DNA from: Pseudomonas sp. W4I3
Lineage (GTDB): Bacteria; Pseudomonadota; Gammaproteobacteria; Pseudomonadales; Pseudomonadaceae
Direction of reading: 5' to 3'
NCBI RefSeq assembly: GCF_030816195.1
Contig: NZ_JAUSXS010000001.1
Coordinates: forward strand, 3,371,501 to 3,435,500
Length of the DNA: 64,000 nucleotides
Below the pieces are notes generated by a model. It was not told the origin of the DNA. It was given only the letters and a program-made list of their open reading frames with translations, and did not search any database. Numbering within the stretch: position 1 is the stretch's first letter; every line of letters starts with the position of its first letter. Shown piece by piece: positions 63,024 to 64,000 of the stretch. Made by a program: the position numbers and the translations under genes.

Positions 63024-64000
63024 ATGTACGCCTATCACCGATTTTTCGTACCCCTCGCACTTTTAAGTACGCTGTTAATTTCGTGCACGGCGTCTGCTGT
63101 GTCTCCCGCGGTTGTTGTAGACGCGGCAGGTAATACGACCCGCGAAACCATTGATCCGTATCAACAACGTTTTGGCCGTTTACAGCCGGTTATCGCGGTG
63201 GTGGGTGACAACAGCGGAACCGAACTCACCGATTTTGTCATTCCTTATGGCGTGCTTTCCGCATCCGGCGTGGCGACGGTGGTGAGTGTGTCGACCGAGG
63301 CAGGGACACTGCAGATGCTTCCTGCGCTGAAGCTACAGGCGCAGCACACCCTCCAGCAGTTCGATGAACTGTTTCCTCAAGGTGCGGACTACGTTGTTGT
63401 GCCAGCCATACGCGATAAGAACAATGCCAGATTGATCACGTGGCTGACGGCGCAATCCGGCAAGGGCGGCAGCCTGGTCAGTATCTGTAATGGGGCCATC
63501 ACCCTGGCCGCTACCGGTTTGATGAAGGGGCATCGTGCCACGGCGCATTGGGCCAGCGAGAAAACTCGGGCGGCAGACTTTCCAGACGTGTTGTGGCAAA
63601 AAAACATACGGTACGTGGCGGATGGAAAAATCATTTCCAGCGCAGGCATCAGTGCGTCCTTACCGGTCTCGATCGCCTTAGTCCAGGCGATTGCTGGGGA
63701 AGAAAAAGCCAATGCCCTGGCTAACCAGCTGGGCCTGACTGACTGGAGTTCCAAGCACAGCAGCGATGCATTCCAGCAGGCCAGCGACGATCCGTCCCTG
63801 GCGTGGCGAGTACAACAGAAAGCGCCCACGCATATGAACATTCCACTCAGCGTAGGCATGGATGAAGTCGCCTTGGCGCTGAGGGCTGAAGCTTACTCAC
63901 ACAGCGGGGCAGTACAGGTTGTTTCTGTCTCCGGCAACACGAAGCCAGTCAAAACCCGCCACAACTTGTTGGTCGTGCCTGATAAGCAAGTTGTGATTCT
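63024..64000 (+). CDS. Exported DJ-1/PfpI-family protein, cut by window end
   Basis: At least 325 residues; the frame is open to the last base. Signal peptide MYAYHRFFVPLALLSTLLIS followed by Cys (LISC fits a lipobox). DJ-1/PfpI domain about 50-215: QPVIAVVGDNSGTELTDFVI, the nucleophile in GSLVSICNGAITLAATGL, and SSAGISASLPVSIALVQAI. Cytoplasmic GlxA-type regulators carry this domain beside an AraC HTH; here it is periplasmic, and more sequence follows (a second, similar domain may begin near residue 290: SGAVQVVSVSGNTK). Confidence 0.8.
   Translation, partial: MYAYHRFFVPLALLSTLLISCTASAVSPAVVVDAAGNTTRETIDPYQQRFGRLQPVIAVVGDNSGTELTDFVIPYGVLSASGVATVVSVSTEAGTLQMLPALKLQAQHTLQQFDELFPQGADYVVVPAIRDKNNARLITWLTAQSGKGGSLVSICNGAITLAATGLMKGHRATAHWASEKTRAADFPDVLWQKNIRYVADGKIISSAGISASLPVSIALVQAIAGEEKANALANQLGLTDWSSKHSSDAFQQASDDPSLAWRVQQKAPTHMNIPLSVGMDEVALALRAEAYSHSGAVQVVSVSGNTKPVKTRHNLLVVPDKQVVI

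Overview
The window is about 60% GC and reads as chromosome of a fluorescent Pseudomonas (P. fluorescens group). The pointers are a pvdQ acylase gene with a PvdS-type promoter, Pseudomonas REP/REPIN repeats, a complete trans-4-hydroxy-L-proline catabolic operon, a pseudomonad trehalose-synthase gene, a MexEF-type efflux pair and ibpA. All assignments come from reading the sequence and recalling families; no database search was run.

Layout. 1-2825: aldo/keto reductase (cut by the window edge) and divergent LysR gene, then an AraC regulator. 2928-7342: five-gene operon of AhpD-like protein, acyl-CoA-dehydrogenase-like flavoprotein and a SsuABC/TauABC-type ABC importer, probably for organosulfur compounds. 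7391-10810: two small membrane or lipoprotein genes, a Fur-like winged-helix gene and pvdQ. 11024-22673: tRNA-Cys followed by about 11.5 kb of strain-specific DNA that ends at a degenerate copy of the tRNA-Cys 3' half. This is a decayed genomic island. It carries lipoproteins, probable immunity-type genes, a frameshifted SUKH gene fused head-to-head to a beheaded SNF2 helicase, a frameshifted hybrid histidine kinase and an exported alpha/beta hydrolase. 22803-28255: two predicted outer-membrane proteins, a DUF1254/DUF1214 protein and a secreted alkylsulfatase. 28381-33515: gluconolactonase remnant, mug, several tiny genes, a LysE exporter, a GlxA-type regulator and an ADP-ribosylglycohydrolase. 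33540-40965: hydroxyproline operon and its divergent PAS-AraC regulator. 41117-44370: trehalose synthase, glycine-zipper protein, IbpA.

45025-49516 is the most unusual part. A very divergent phosphoenolpyruvate-carboxylase homologue appears to lack key catalytic motifs and is split by one frameshift. It is followed by a D-2-hydroxyacid dehydrogenase and an RraA-family protein. I know no described pathway with this trio.

49583-64000: MexEF-like pump without an outer-membrane channel gene (its 3' end runs into a DUF3606 remnant), small membrane protein and MEKHLA gene, MocR regulator divergent from an AhpD-like gene, LysR regulator divergent from a translationally coupled MDR-LLM-MFS operon, an SDR protein, and an exported DJ-1/PfpI protein cut by the window end.

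Several genes are split by single-base frameshifts (19389-21462, 45025-47716, 12710-13188). They could be true pseudogenes or assembly errors and should be verified from reads.
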